A stretch of DNA of 64,000 nucleotides from Pseudobdellovibrionaceae bacterium (GTDB lineage Bacteria > Bdellovibrionota > Bdellovibrionia > Bdellovibrionales > UBA1609). The translations under genes were made by a program, and so were the position numbers. Numbering within the stretch: the stretch's first letter is position 1; each line of letters opens with the position of its first letter. Positions 46,407-56,142 of this stretch are shown here, piece by piece. The notes under the pieces are model-generated. The model saw only the letters and a program-made list of their open reading frames with translations. It had not been told where the DNA came from and did not search any database. The stretch spans positions 1,984,001 through 2,048,000 of the forward strand of contig CP060220.1 of assembly GCA_023898385.1 (NCBI GenBank). Reading direction: 5' to 3'.

Positions 46407-47303
46407 TTGGCTCGCACAAAGAAAAAGCATCCAGGCCCTCATCGAAAAATTAAAACCACCTTGCTTGTACATAGACAAGGCACCCCTCGAGCTAAAAAGT
46501 TGGCGCAAGAAGTGGGAGTATGGCTACAAGACAAGGGTGTTCGGGTTTATTCTCACCCCCAACAAAGTCTCTCCTCCAAAATTGCAAAGTGGCCAAAAAC
46601 AAAGAGTTTCGAGCGAGCCGACCTTGTTGTTGTTTTAGGTGGAGATGGTACCTACCTTGAGGCCGTTCGCCTGCTCGGCGGCAAAAAGGTGCCCATATTG
46701 GGTATCAATTTGGGGTCTTTAGGGTTTCTCACTGAAACTCGTGTGGACGATCTTTATACGGCTTTGCAATTGGTTTTAGATAATAAACTTGAAATGCGGC
46801 CTCGCTCCATGCTGGAGGTGACCGTCACCCGGGATGGCAAACAGCGCTTATTATCAACCGCTTTAAACGATGTGGTGATCGAGCGGGGTTCTCGTAGCCA
46901 CCTGATTAACATGGGCATTTACAGCGAACGACATTTAGTCAGCCACCTAAAGGCCGATGGTGTGATTATAGCCAGTCCCACGGGCTCCACAGCCTACAAC
47001 CTGGCAGCCCATGGCCCGATTCTTCACCCCGAGGTGCCAGCGGTTGTGGTCACGCCCATTTGTCCGCATGCGCTAACCAGTCGTCCGATGATCTTCCCGG
47101 ACAACCAACAACTTTGCTTTCGACTCAACGATCCAAAGCAAAAAGCGTTTTTAACTGTAGACGGACAGTACCGACTTGAGATTAAATCCACTGATGATGT
47201 GCTGGTCAGTAAAGCATCATGTGATCACTTCGTATTAAGAAAGCCCAGCCACAATTATTTTGACCTGCTTCGAGAAAAACTGAAGTTCGGTCAACGCGAC
47301 TAA
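46407..47303 (+). CDS. nadK: NAD kinase
   Basis: A NadK/PpnK protein of about 298 residues. The GGDGTYLEAVRLL motif and SPTGSTAYNLAAHGP motif are the ATP/NAD-binding signatures; VTPICPHALTSRP follows as usual. It phosphorylates NAD to NADP. I choose TTG 46407 because AAAGGA is spaced 8 nt from it, whereas the in-frame TTG at 46401 is too near. It is transcribed with recN, which begins 22 nt later. Confidence 0.94.
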   Translation: MARTKKKHPGPHRKIKTTLLVHRQGTPRAKKLAQEVGVWLQDKGVRVYSHPQQSLSSKIAKWPKTKSFERADLVVVLGGDGTYLEAVRLLGGKKVPILGINLGSLGFLTETRVDDLYTALQLVLDNKLEMRPRSMLEVTVTRDGKQRLLSTALNDVVIERGSRSHLINMGIYSERHLVSHLKADGVIIASPTGSTAYNLAAHGPILHPEVPAVVVTPICPHALTSRPMIFPDNQQLCFRLNDPKQKAFLTVDGQYRLEIKSTDDVLVSKASCDHFVLRKPSHNYFDLLREKLKFGQRD

Positions 47304-47324
47304 GCCACTGGCTGGGGAAATCTT

Positions 47325-49022
47325 ATGTTACTCGAACTGAAGGTGAAAGACTTTGCCATTATCAATTCTGTGGAGATTGGCTTTAAACCCGGCTTAAATG
47401 TATTAAGTGGCGAAACAGGTGCCGGCAAGTCTGTCTTGCTAAAAAGTTTAGCTCTTTTAATGGGTGAGAAAGCGCTAGCCGACACCGTTCGCACCGGAGC
47501 TTCAAATGCCGTGATCGAGGGCTTTTTTGACCTAGGTCATCGCCAGGATGTGAGCCAGCACTTAGAAGCAATGGGAATAGACACTGCAGATGATGTGCTT
47601 GTGGTGCGACGGGTGATTCAGTCCCATGGAAAAAGCCGCGTGTATTTAAACGGTCACCTGTCAGCATTAAATAACTTAAAAGATATTGTGGCACCGCTTA
47701 TCGAAGTGACAGGCCAAGCGGCCCCCCTTATTGAAATGACTGGCCAACACGATAACCGTCATCTTCAATCGCGGGCCTACCACCTAGATGTTTTAGATGA
47801 CTACACCAATTCATGGCCCCTTCGGCAAAAGTTTTCGGACGCTTACAAACAGTTAAATGATCTAGAAGATAAAATTGAAAGCATCTCGCAAGACACCAGA
47901 GAGCGGGCCCAAAGACTTGATTTTTTAACCTACCAGCGAGATGAGATAGCCGCGCTGGGTTTAAAACCAGGCGACGAAGATGAACTTGAAAATACGGTTA
48001 AGCGACTGCGAAACTCTTCACAACTGGAAGTGTTCGCGGCGGCCGCAGAAGATGCCCTTTACGGCGACGATGACTCAGCTCTTGTGCGCCTCCATCAGGT
48101 GATACAACAAGCGGCCGACTTTCAGCGGGTAGACCCTGGCCTTGCCGCTAAAGCTGAACCTCTGGCGCAGGCAAAAGCATTGATTGAAGATTTTGTCTAT
48201 GAAATCAGAGACTACGGACGCCAACTCGAAGCAAGCCCCGATGAACTGCAGGATTACGAGGAAAAACTCAGTCAGCTGCGAAAGCTACAAAAAAAATATG
48301 GCGAGTCGGTGGCTGATATTCTAAAAATGCTCTCAAGTATTGAAGATGAAATTAACCAACTCGAACTTTCTGATGAATCACTTGAGCAACTAAAAAAACA
48401 ACACAAAGGTCTTTCTAAAGAGGTGGCTCGACTCGCAGAAGAGCTTCATGCCCGCAGAAAAAATGGCTCTGACCTTTTGGCTAAAAGTATCAACGACGAG
48501 CTAAAAGACCTCAACATGAAAGGTCTGACTTTTCTTATCGAAGTTCGCAGTGATGAACATATGACCTCCACGGGCCAATCCCTAGTGGAATTCATGACTA
48601 AAACGTCAAAGCAAGACACCCCTCGACCACTGGCAAAATTTGCAAGCGGTGGCGAACTCAGTCGCATACTTCTTTCTATTAAAAGAGTGGTCGGACTTTC
48701 TACACAGCCTCGAACGTATCTTTTTGATGAGGTGGATGCTGGAGTGAGCGGTCTCACTGCTGAAAAAGTCGGGCGTAAATTGAAATCCATAGCGCAAGGT
48801 CAGCAGGTGATCTGCGTGACTCACTTGCCACAAGTGGCCGCCTTTGCAGATGCTCACTACTTGATACAAAAAAACACACAAGGGCAAGGGGTCAACATGG
48901 AAGTCTCTGAGTTGACCAAGGGCAAGAGGGTGAATGAAATCGCCCGCCTGATTTCTGGTGAAAAAATCACCAAAACAAGTTTGGATCACGCCAAAGCACT
49001 GCTGCAAGAAGTGCAGCCGTAA
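47325..49022 (+). CDS. recN: DNA repair protein RecN
   Basis: A 565-residue SMC-like ATPase. Walker A SGETGAGKSVLLKSLALL and the C-terminal ASGGELSRILLSIK and YLFDEVDAGVSG are the ATPase motifs, with a central coiled-coil. It acts in double-strand break repair with RecA. Near residue 130 it contains an in-frame tandem duplication (APLIEVTGQ then APLIEMTGQ just before HDNRH), encoded by 47691-47717 and 47721-47747. The copies have diverged at several bases. Confidence 0.95.
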   Translation: MLLELKVKDFAIINSVEIGFKPGLNVLSGETGAGKSVLLKSLALLMGEKALADTVRTGASNAVIEGFFDLGHRQDVSQHLEAMGIDTADDVLVVRRVIQSHGKSRVYLNGHLSALNNLKDIVAPLIEVTGQAAPLIEMTGQHDNRHLQSRAYHLDVLDDYTNSWPLRQKFSDAYKQLNDLEDKIESISQDTRERAQRLDFLTYQRDEIAALGLKPGDEDELENTVKRLRNSSQLEVFAAAAEDALYGDDDSALVRLHQVIQQAADFQRVDPGLAAKAEPLAQAKALIEDFVYEIRDYGRQLEASPDELQDYEEKLSQLRKLQKKYGESVADILKMLSSIEDEINQLELSDESLEQLKKQHKGLSKEVARLAEELHARRKNGSDLLAKSINDELKDLNMKGLTFLIEVRSDEHMTSTGQSLVEFMTKTSKQDTPRPLAKFASGGELSRILLSIKRVVGLSTQPRTYLFDEVDAGVSGLTAEKVGRKLKSIAQGQQVICVTHLPQVAAFADAHYLIQKNTQGQGVNMEVSELTKGKRVNEIARLISGEKITKTSLDHAKALLQEVQP

Positions 49023-49761
49023 CCAGTTTTCTGGTCTACCATTTACAGCGGCTTTTCGTGCATTGACGCAGAGTACGAGTTTTTGTTCTGATTTTCCCCG
49101 ACGCGTGTTCTCGATGGCGATGGGCAATGCAGCCGCTCAAGCTGATCGCTCCAGCAATAGTCTGATCTTGGTGGGATGGCCTGAGATGCCAGAACGGGCG
49201 ACCCCCCAGAGGCCATATACCTCCAAATATCATGAGTGCCATCGCCATCTGAGCTATAAAAATCAAAGCCCTAAAGATTTGAGGCATTTGAAAAATCCAC
49301 TGTGGCAATGCCTGTGCCATATCGCGCGTTACACGCTATCAAACAGGAAGCGTCACTGGCAAAAAAGTTTTCTGTTGTTGATCCTGCCGAGCTGCCAGTT
49401 TGGCATTTTGGCAAAAAAAATAGAAATGTTTTTTTCTCCTAAAATCACAAACGTCCTCGATTGATGAGTCACCCACTATGATATCTGTAAAGTACCAAGT
49501 GACGCAAACGCCTCCTGTTTAGCGGCCGATGATGGGATTTTTTCGTGTCAAAATGAGACTTTTTGATGGGGCTGGTCCAGTACGGTAAAACAGTTTATTC
49601 TCATTCTGGAAGTCGATTTGCCACCTCCATAATTGGCTCGTCTCAATCTGAGACAATTACACATCATCTCAACGCATCTAGTGCCTTTAAATTACTCTTA
49701 GATTTATAGTTTTGCCCTTTGCGGTTAACATGTCATTATAGGTAAGTCGGGGAGCAGGACG
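49023..49761. other. Gene-free stretch between recN and the minor pilins
   Basis: About 740 bp without a gene I can support. A minus-strand frame of 94 codons (49036-49320) begins with a hydrophobic stretch but has no RBS and an odd basic tail. GTCTCAATCTGAGAC at 49643-49657 is a small perfect inverted repeat that might be an operator. The last 60 bp hold the promoter and GGAGCAGG ribosome site for the pilin-like gene at 49762. Confidence 0.5.
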
Positions 49762-50196
49762 ATGGGTGCGTTAAGTAAGAAAATACCATCGCTATTTCAG
49801 GAAAGGGGCGCCACACTTTTGGAGCAGTTGGTGGCTATTGCCATATTGGGAATAGCGGTCTTGCTGCCAGCCTCGCAAATCTCTCTGACAGAGAAAGCCA
49901 TCCGGCGGGCTCAAATTCAAAACGAAGCTCAACTTCTGGCTCGAAGCGTGACCGAGGACCTACTTCTTCAGTATAGCTCCAACCCAGACCTTGACGACGG
50001 CGTGACTCATACCCGTCACTACAATCGCAAATCGCAATTGACCACACCCACATTAGCCTACTTCACAGTGAACTGGGTGATTGTTCGCCATAGCCCCATC
50101 CGAGGCATTGCTGAGGTAAAACTCACGCTTTCATGGAATGATGCTATGGGGCCCGGCGCATTGGTGTTTTGGACGGCTCGGGTGGTGCGAAGATGA
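49762..50196 (+). CDS. Type IV prepilin-like minor pilin (PilV/GspI type)
   Basis: A 144-residue protein with a class III prepilin leader: MGALSKKIPSLFQERG then ATLLEQLVAIAILGIAVLLP, cleavage after Gly16, with Glu5 of the mature chain present. The rest is a short periplasmic domain typical of minor pilins/pseudopilins. First gene of an operon with the next two genes. Exported and incorporated in the pilus tip complex by prepilin peptidase and the T4P or T2S platform; which machine is unknown. Confidence 0.85.
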   Translation: MGALSKKIPSLFQERGATLLEQLVAIAILGIAVLLPASQISLTEKAIRRAQIQNEAQLLARSVTEDLLLQYSSNPDLDDGVTHTRHYNRKSQLTTPTLAYFTVNWVIVRHSPIRGIAEVKLTLSWNDAMGPGALVFWTARVVRR

Positions 50197-51200
50197 AGAG
50201 AGTATCTGCTGGGTTTTCGCTAGTTGAACTGCTTGTGGCCACGTTGATCGGCGTGATGGTGCTCTTAGGTATCGGCACTATAATAAACGCCATCAACCAT
50301 CAAAGAACGCGAATCGAAACCATTGGCGAGCTGCAATCTGCAATCCATATTGCTGAGCGGAAGATCTATCCTCTACAAGAAATTGGCGGTGGCAGTTTGC
50401 GCCCGTGGCACAGCTTGTGGGTCGAAGACAACTGTGCGGCACGATTAGATCTTCCCAGTTGTAATGGGTCAGACCGCGCAACAGTAATTAATGTTTCCGA
50501 CTCGCCTGAATGTAGTATCGTAAGTTACGATTCAGACACCAAAACCATTGAACTGAACCTCGAACCCGCTGGAGATTGCTGCTTGCAAGCCACCGACGAG
50601 AAGAAGTCTCTTTTTATGCTCAATGGGGATTTTCAACAATTAGCTTTCATAGATACCATTGATATGGCGACGTGCAAAGCCGTCCTCGCAAACCACTTGC
50701 AGGGTAGTCAGTTTGTCAACTTACCGGCAGATGACAATGATTGGGTGGGGGGGTCGTCAACATTGGTAACAGTTGGAACCTATTACTGGGATAGCACTTT
50801 GAACAATCTTAGTTTAGCCAGCGACCTTGACAATGATGGTCTTATCGCAAGCGGCGAAACAGTGAAGCTCATAGACAACGTATTTGAATTTCAATTGGCA
50901 CTTGGCTATGACTTGACTCCGTCAGACGGGGTGATCACCAACACCAATGATGACGATGACGAATGGCTTTACAATTTTGGTAATACGGAGTCCCTGGGTG
51001 TTGGCGTATTTGCTACGACGCTGCCTCTGCATTTGCGTCAGGTCGAAGTGCACATGGTGCTTGCACTTCCCCGCCAGCCATCCGCGCCCACTTCTTTTTC
51101 TGACCAATATTTAAACGGACCCTCAAGAACTTTTAATAATTTATATACGCAAGATTTTGTCACTCGAATGAACTTTCGAAACAGTTTACTCTATAGGTAA
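50193..51200 (+). CDS. Type IV prepilin-like minor pilin (PilW/GspJ type)
   Basis: A 335-residue protein from ATG 50193, which overlaps the stop of the preceding gene by 4 nt. The leader is MKRVSAG then FSLVELLVATLIGVMVLLGI, mature Glu5 present. A large periplasmic part contains several cysteines (for example DNCAARLDLPSC, GDCCLQ). It resembles PilW-type minor pilins. The Cys pairs suggest disulfides. Confidence 0.85.
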   Translation: MKRVSAGFSLVELLVATLIGVMVLLGIGTIINAINHQRTRIETIGELQSAIHIAERKIYPLQEIGGGSLRPWHSLWVEDNCAARLDLPSCNGSDRATVINVSDSPECSIVSYDSDTKTIELNLEPAGDCCLQATDEKKSLFMLNGDFQQLAFIDTIDMATCKAVLANHLQGSQFVNLPADDNDWVGGSSTLVTVGTYYWDSTLNNLSLASDLDNDGLIASGETVKLIDNVFEFQLALGYDLTPSDGVITNTNDDDDEWLYNFGNTESLGVGVFATTLPLHLRQVEVHMVLALPRQPSAPTSFSDQYLNGPSRTFNNLYTQDFVTRMNFRNSLLYR

Positions 51201-51209
51201 AGGAATGCC

Positions 51210-53762
51210 ATGCTGAGAAGTCATAAATTGAATTCACAATCTGGAAGTGTACTGGCTGTGGTTGTGTCTCTGATCTTTGTTATCATTCTCTTGTCTGGTG
51301 GCATTGGCGCATTAGTTGATCAAAAAATCAAGGAGACCAGCCGACAAACAAAACTGTCGCAGATTGAGTATTTTTCAGAAGGCGTGTTGGAAATCACGTT
51401 AAAATTGACGCAAGATTACCTTGCCCTGTACCCGATGAAAAATGGTTTTGCCACCCTTGAAAACGACATAAATACGTATATTGCCACCCAAATGCCGGTG
51501 CTCAACACTTCTACTCAGTTTCAAATCGATTCCATTGAAATAAAAGTTTTAGAAGACCCACGGCTCGGAACAGTACCCATGGGTGCCTTTGCCGGCATGA
51601 ATGCCCTACTCACAGATTTGAATATTTCCATTAATGCCAGTGACCTAAATACTTCAAGTGTGAGAAAAAGGATGAATGCGGACGTGGTTTTGGCGTCCAT
51701 TAAGTTGTTTCAATTTCAACTTTTCATGAGCGAGTGGTTTGACCAGCGCCGCCCCTGGCCCATTTCATACCAGGGCCGAGTTCACGTGAACCAGGATGTT
51801 TGCGCTCGCGCACAGCCGTTTAGGATCGACCGCCTCACTAGTGGCGGACGAGTGCTCAAACCGGACAGTCCTGATTGCCTAACCCCAGCCGCTGCGGCCG
51901 ATACTACAGAAATTGCAATTGATGGCACCTTTACTAATTTTGCTAACGTGCAATCTGGGGGCGATCACGGCTGTGTCAACTGCTTGGGTACTGGACTCGA
52001 CTGGGTTAACTTTGCTGTAGATCGTTGGAACGGTCGTCTGCTTGATAAGGCCCACGGGGTTGAGCCTTTGCTCTTACCAATAGCCGAATCTGTTGCTGTG
52101 AGGAACTCATGCAACTATGAAGGTACACCAGTTGAGTATAATACGCTTGAGGCGTTAATTATCGAGCCACCTCAAACTACGGATTCTCCAGAGGTGAAGG
52201 ACCAAAGACTTTCCATTCAGGCTGATTTAAGAATCATAAACGGTGTATGGTATATCAAAGACCCGCTTAATCCTTATAATTTTCCCGGCCTACCCATTTG
52301 GTCCGACCATCCTGGTCAATTTACCACTACTGATGAAGAGGGTTTCGAGGGCACTATCGCCGTAGGACAAGATGATATCCGTGCCCGCTGGGTAGGAACA
52401 GCTACCGAATGGCCTACAAATTCGCCGCCAAAACTTTATAGCTACTATGAGTACGATACTGCATCCCAACAGATTTTTGCCAACACCCAAGGGACAGTTT
52501 CATACGGAAGCCTATTTAGAGATAGCGGTCCTACATGGCGCCCCGGCCACTTTGTAAATGCAAGCAACAGTGCTTTATGTGCGACCTCTTCATGCACCAC
52601 TTGTAGCACCGATGCGATTTACGATGCCACACTCATAAATGGCGGAGCGAAAGCCACTTGCGGGGGATCAGACGTTCCCATCTCCACGGGTTTATTAAAT
52701 GCGACCCGCAGTGGTTTTAAAGATGGTGTGGTTTATCAAGAGGCCCAGCCTCTACTTTCAGGATCAGACTCCAACAAACATTCAAAAAGACTTCCCATAA
52801 ATTTTGACTTGGCCTATTTTCAGAGGCTTCTGGACTGTGATCCCACGACGGCCGATTATCATCCCGGCAATGTGGGCTGCTACTTTGGCACCGGCAAATT
52901 TATGAATCGCGATTTTAACGGCATGATTTACATCACCACCACTTGGCCGGGCAGTCATGGCGGTTTAGGACAGGGCACTGGTGCGGCTCCCACTTCTGAT
53001 CAAGCGGCCTTTGCTCCTTACCAACATATTGGCACTGACGATGACGTAGTCCAAACCAGTGCAAGTCATCCCGGGGCGCAAAGGAGTTTGCCCTTCAACC
53101 TCTGCTCTGACAGCTTAAGCGGGCAAAAATTTGACGCCACCGACATGTTCAAAATTCCACCCTGCAATCGATACAGTCCAAGCTATGTACCGCCCACGGC
53201 TGCCCCAGCAGACCGTGCACTTGTGGCCCGAACAAACACCATGCGATTGATAAATGCGTCCGACCTCGACCCCAGTGTGTTTCCTGATGGACTCACCATT
53301 GCCACAGATCTATCAATTTTTACTGTGGGTGATTATAATTCCAGTTCAGACGTTACGTCTGCTGGTGCCACACCTTGGGTGGGCTCGTGGGTCGTTGGTG
53401 ATCGAGTCATACCACTGTCCAATGGGTGGGAAGATAAAAACGCTCGCTGGGATGAGGCGCCCAACGCTCTTATAAAAGTGGCCAGTGACATAGTCATCAA
53501 CGCTGCCCTAACTCCACCTCTTGATTATCTTTATAACTTTGAGGACAAACGAGGTACACTTACCACAGTGACGGGATCCCAGGCCAAGCTGTATAGGTCT
53601 CCCCGGTATTGCTATCCTATCGGTATCGTTCCCAACTACGACACTGTTGGCTATGGTGGCACCAACCAATACGTTTACGACGAACACTTCAGCGTGATTG
53701 GCAACCAACCCCCCGGCACTCCCACCTTCTACCTGAATGCTGTGAGAAAGCTTGAAAAATGA
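51210..53762 (+). CDS. Large PilX/GspK-like pilus tip protein
   Basis: An 850-residue protein. The N-terminus SGSVLAVVVSLIFVIILLSG is a pilin-like helix without Glu5, as in PilX/GspK. The remainder is a very long secreted domain with multiple Cys pairs (CATSSCTTCSTD, CVNCLGTG). It is the third gene of the minor-pilin operon. Size is well above ordinary PilX (about 170-200), so it may replace PilX plus a tip adhesin. I infer function in priming the pilus or pseudopilus. Confidence 0.75.
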   Translation: MLRSHKLNSQSGSVLAVVVSLIFVIILLSGGIGALVDQKIKETSRQTKLSQIEYFSEGVLEITLKLTQDYLALYPMKNGFATLENDINTYIATQMPVLNTSTQFQIDSIEIKVLEDPRLGTVPMGAFAGMNALLTDLNISINASDLNTSSVRKRMNADVVLASIKLFQFQLFMSEWFDQRRPWPISYQGRVHVNQDVCARAQPFRIDRLTSGGRVLKPDSPDCLTPAAAADTTEIAIDGTFTNFANVQSGGDHGCVNCLGTGLDWVNFAVDRWNGRLLDKAHGVEPLLLPIAESVAVRNSCNYEGTPVEYNTLEALIIEPPQTTDSPEVKDQRLSIQADLRIINGVWYIKDPLNPYNFPGLPIWSDHPGQFTTTDEEGFEGTIAVGQDDIRARWVGTATEWPTNSPPKLYSYYEYDTASQQIFANTQGTVSYGSLFRDSGPTWRPGHFVNASNSALCATSSCTTCSTDAIYDATLINGGAKATCGGSDVPISTGLLNATRSGFKDGVVYQEAQPLLSGSDSNKHSKRLPINFDLAYFQRLLDCDPTTADYHPGNVGCYFGTGKFMNRDFNGMIYITTTWPGSHGGLGQGTGAAPTSDQAAFAPYQHIGTDDDVVQTSASHPGAQRSLPFNLCSDSLSGQKFDATDMFKIPPCNRYSPSYVPPTAAPADRALVARTNTMRLINASDLDPSVFPDGLTIATDLSIFTVGDYNSSSDVTSAGATPWVGSWVVGDRVIPLSNGWEDKNARWDEAPNALIKVASDIVINAALTPPLDYLYNFEDKRGTLTTVTGSQAKLYRSPRYCYPIGIVPNYDTVGYGGTNQYVYDEHFSVIGNQPPGTPTFYLNAVRKLEK

Positions 53763-53831
53763 CATCAACAGGGATTGCCAGTTTTTACTGGAATCATGGC
53801 AATATCTATTACTGAGTTTTATCTGACAAAT

Positions 53832-54587
53832 TTAAGAGTATTCTAAATTCAAATTTTTCACGGCTACGGTACCGTTTTCAATTTTCAGTACGAAGGGATG
53901 ATCCATCCAAGAACCCAAATTGATAGATCGAACTGTGTTGTTTTGAAATTCGAATTGATAGTCATCTGATATATGAACATGACCAGTCACAATTACTGAA
54001 AATGGTTTTTCTTGAATCACTTTTTTGGCGTGTTGACGGATCACGGAAAGGGCGCGGTCTTTGTCGATGGTTTTAGTATGAGTGGTGTATTTTCGACTGG
54101 CATTACTGGCCTGCTCACCGATTTTTGCCACCAATGGACCTGGAAGCACCTTTGATATAAAACGCATACACCTTGTGCGCAAAAACCATCTTAAAAACAA
54201 ATACCCTCGGTCCTCAGGATCCATTTGGTCCCCGTGCTCCACTCTCACAGAAAGACCGTCCAGCAAAAATAGCGCTGGGCCCGGATATACCGTGGCACCC
54301 AATTGATTCTGCCAAAATTGGGTCAAATAAAGATCGTGGTTCCCCTCAAAGTAGTGAACCTGAACACCTTGCTGCAATAGGCGTCTGATTTCCACAATGG
54401 CTTCTTGGAACTTGTCTTTAAAATATTGATGGTCACCAATCCACAAATCAAAAATATCGCCCAATAAAAAAAGATGAGTGATTGGCTTTGTTGTACCTAG
54501 ATCTTTTAGAAATTGAACAAACGACCGCGCCCTGGGAGATTGCATATTCCCCAGGTGTACATCTGATACGAAATACGCGGTAGCCAA
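53832..54587 (-). CDS. lpxH: UDP-2,3-diacylglucosamine hydrolase
   Basis: A 251-residue calcineurin-type phosphoesterase with the LpxH motif set: YFVSDVHLG, LLGDIFDLWIGD, FEGNHD and TGHVHISD. It cleaves UDP-2,3-diacylglucosamine to lipid X in lipid A synthesis. Its TTG start at 54587 is 6 nt from the ftsZ stop, so it is the last gene of the division cluster, an uncommon neighbour. Related Ca-phosphoesterases exist, but the full-length fit to LpxH is good. Confidence 0.9.
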   Translation of the reverse strand: MATAYFVSDVHLGNMQSPRARSFVQFLKDLGTTKPITHLFLLGDIFDLWIGDHQYFKDKFQEAIVEIRRLLQQGVQVHYFEGNHDLYLTQFWQNQLGATVYPGPALFLLDGLSVRVEHGDQMDPEDRGYLFLRWFLRTRCMRFISKVLPGPLVAKIGEQASNASRKYTTHTKTIDKDRALSVIRQHAKKVIQEKPFSVIVTGHVHISDDYQFEFQNNTVRSINLGSWMDHPFVLKIENGTVAVKNLNLEYS

Positions 54588-54593
54588 TGGAAT

Positions 54594-56123
54594 TTAATCC
54601 AAAGAATCGTGGCTATCTCTGTCGCCATGATGCCGCCGCAAATAGGCTGGCGTTTCAAGGCTGTCAGAGTCAAAGGGCGAAGAGGCCACTTCTTGAGCCA
54701 TACGACGAGCCGCTTGTAACGGATCTGACTCGTCCTCAACGTCCATAGTGAGCTGTTGTGATTCTTCAATAGTCCGTCCACCTTGGCTTTCTCTCCAGGC
54801 CTTGGCTTTGGCCAATAAGATATCCCGAGGCAAAGGCTCTGGGCGCTCCGGTTGGCCAGGGATTTCGGGTTTTGCTGAAATTTCTTGGGCCCCTGTTTCG
54901 CGAAGGGGCGACAACGTGGGTGGCTCAAGATCGGCTGCCATTTTGGGTTCCACTGGAGGTGGTTGTGGAACTCGAGCCGCCGGCTCAGGTCGCAACATTT
55001 CAGAGGTGCTCGGTGTGCTCACCGACACGGTTTGCTGGTTGGGCAAATTTTGAAACATATCCACCTGATTGATCTGTGCTGGCCTGCCGCTATCCATTTG
55101 CATACTTAATTGGGCTTGAGCCATGGCTTGCAGTCGATGAATCTGGTCATGAAGCGTGTCACTTTGCTCGCTGTAAAAACCTGTGGCAATCACTGTGACC
55201 TTAACTTCATCGGTAATGGTGCTATCAATAACACTTCCAAAAATCACTTCTGCATCTTCATGAGCTGCCTCGGTGATCAATGTGGAAGCTTCGTTCACCT
55301 CCCAAAGTGTCAGATCTTCGCCTCCGGTGACATTAATGATAATGCCGGTCGCCCCATCAATAGCGATGTTTTCAAGAAGAGGTGAAGAAATCGCTTGCGA
55401 TGCGGCCTCGACAGCACGGTTTTCGCCAGAAGCTGAACCCGTACCCATGATGGCCATACCTTTTGCGGCCATAACAGTACGAATATCGGCAAAATCGAGG
55501 TTAATAAGACCCCTAATATTAATAAGATCAGAAATGCCTTTTACAGCTTGTAAGAGAACTTCGTCAGCCCGCTTAAAGGTTTCAAGCAGAGGCGTGCGGT
55601 CGCTGGAAATGGCCAATAGTTTTTGGTTGGGAATAACAATTAGTGTATCGACGTTTTCTTTTAGCTCTTGAATACCTAGGTCGGCATGGCGCTTACGCTT
55701 CTTACCTTCAAAGACAAAAGGCTTTGTTACAACACCAATCGTCAGTGCGCCGAGCTCTTTTGCGATTTTCGCAACAATAGGAGCACCACCTGTTCCCGTA
55801 CCACCGCCCATTCCGGCCGTCACAAAAACCATGTCGGCGCCTTCAAGGGCTTCTACGATGTCATTGTAAGATTCAATGGCGGCACGCTTTCCAATTTCAG
55901 GATTGGCACCAGCCCCAAGGCCCTTGGTTAGGTCTGAACCCAATTGAATTTTGCCATCAGCCCGGTTGGCGGCAAGAGCCTGTCTGTCAGTGTTTGCGAC
56001 AATGAACTCAACGCCGTTCAATCCACCCTCGATCATGGTCTGTACGGCGTTACTGCCACCGCCACCAACACCAATTACTTTTATACATGCGCCCAATTCA
56101 TTTGATTCTTCAAGTTCAAACAT
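54594..56123 (-). CDS. ftsZ: Cell-division protein FtsZ
   Basis: A 509-residue FtsZ from ATG 56123. The GTP-binding GGGTGTGGAP motif and the NLDFADIRTVM T7 loop are present. A long linker and the tail TPAYLRRH match the conserved C-terminal peptide. I choose 56123 because GGAGGG is 4 nt before it; the apparent TTG at 56135 lies in that RBS. FtsZ forms the Z-ring. It follows ftsA by about 20 nt. Confidence 0.97.
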   Translation of the reverse strand: MFELEESNELGACIKVIGVGGGGSNAVQTMIEGGLNGVEFIVANTDRQALAANRADGKIQLGSDLTKGLGAGANPEIGKRAAIESYNDIVEALEGADMVFVTAGMGGGTGTGGAPIVAKIAKELGALTIGVVTKPFVFEGKKRKRHADLGIQELKENVDTLIVIPNQKLLAISSDRTPLLETFKRADEVLLQAVKGISDLINIRGLINLDFADIRTVMAAKGMAIMGTGSASGENRAVEAASQAISSPLLENIAIDGATGIIINVTGGEDLTLWEVNEASTLITEAAHEDAEVIFGSVIDSTITDEVKVTVIATGFYSEQSDTLHDQIHRLQAMAQAQLSMQMDSGRPAQINQVDMFQNLPNQQTVSVSTPSTSEMLRPEPAARVPQPPPVEPKMAADLEPPTLSPLRETGAQEISAKPEIPGQPERPEPLPRDILLAKAKAWRESQGGRTIEESQQLTMDVEDESDPLQAARRMAQEVASSPFDSDSLETPAYLRRHHGDRDSHDSLD

Positions 56124-56142
56124 TTTACCCTCCAACTGTAGG

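Noticed and set aside
48606..49127. Long antisense frame under the end of recN
   Set aside because: It covers the conserved ATPase end of recN on the other strand; no RBS or protein signature of its own.
49036..49320. Small minus-strand frame with hydrophobic start
   Set aside because: No RBS, basic low-complexity tail and no partner gene; kept only as a note in the gene-free stretch.
53774..53805. Hairpin after the large pilus protein (ATTGCCA/TGGCAAT) as a terminator
   Set aside because: The stem is AT-rich with a long loop and no T run follows; too weak to list.
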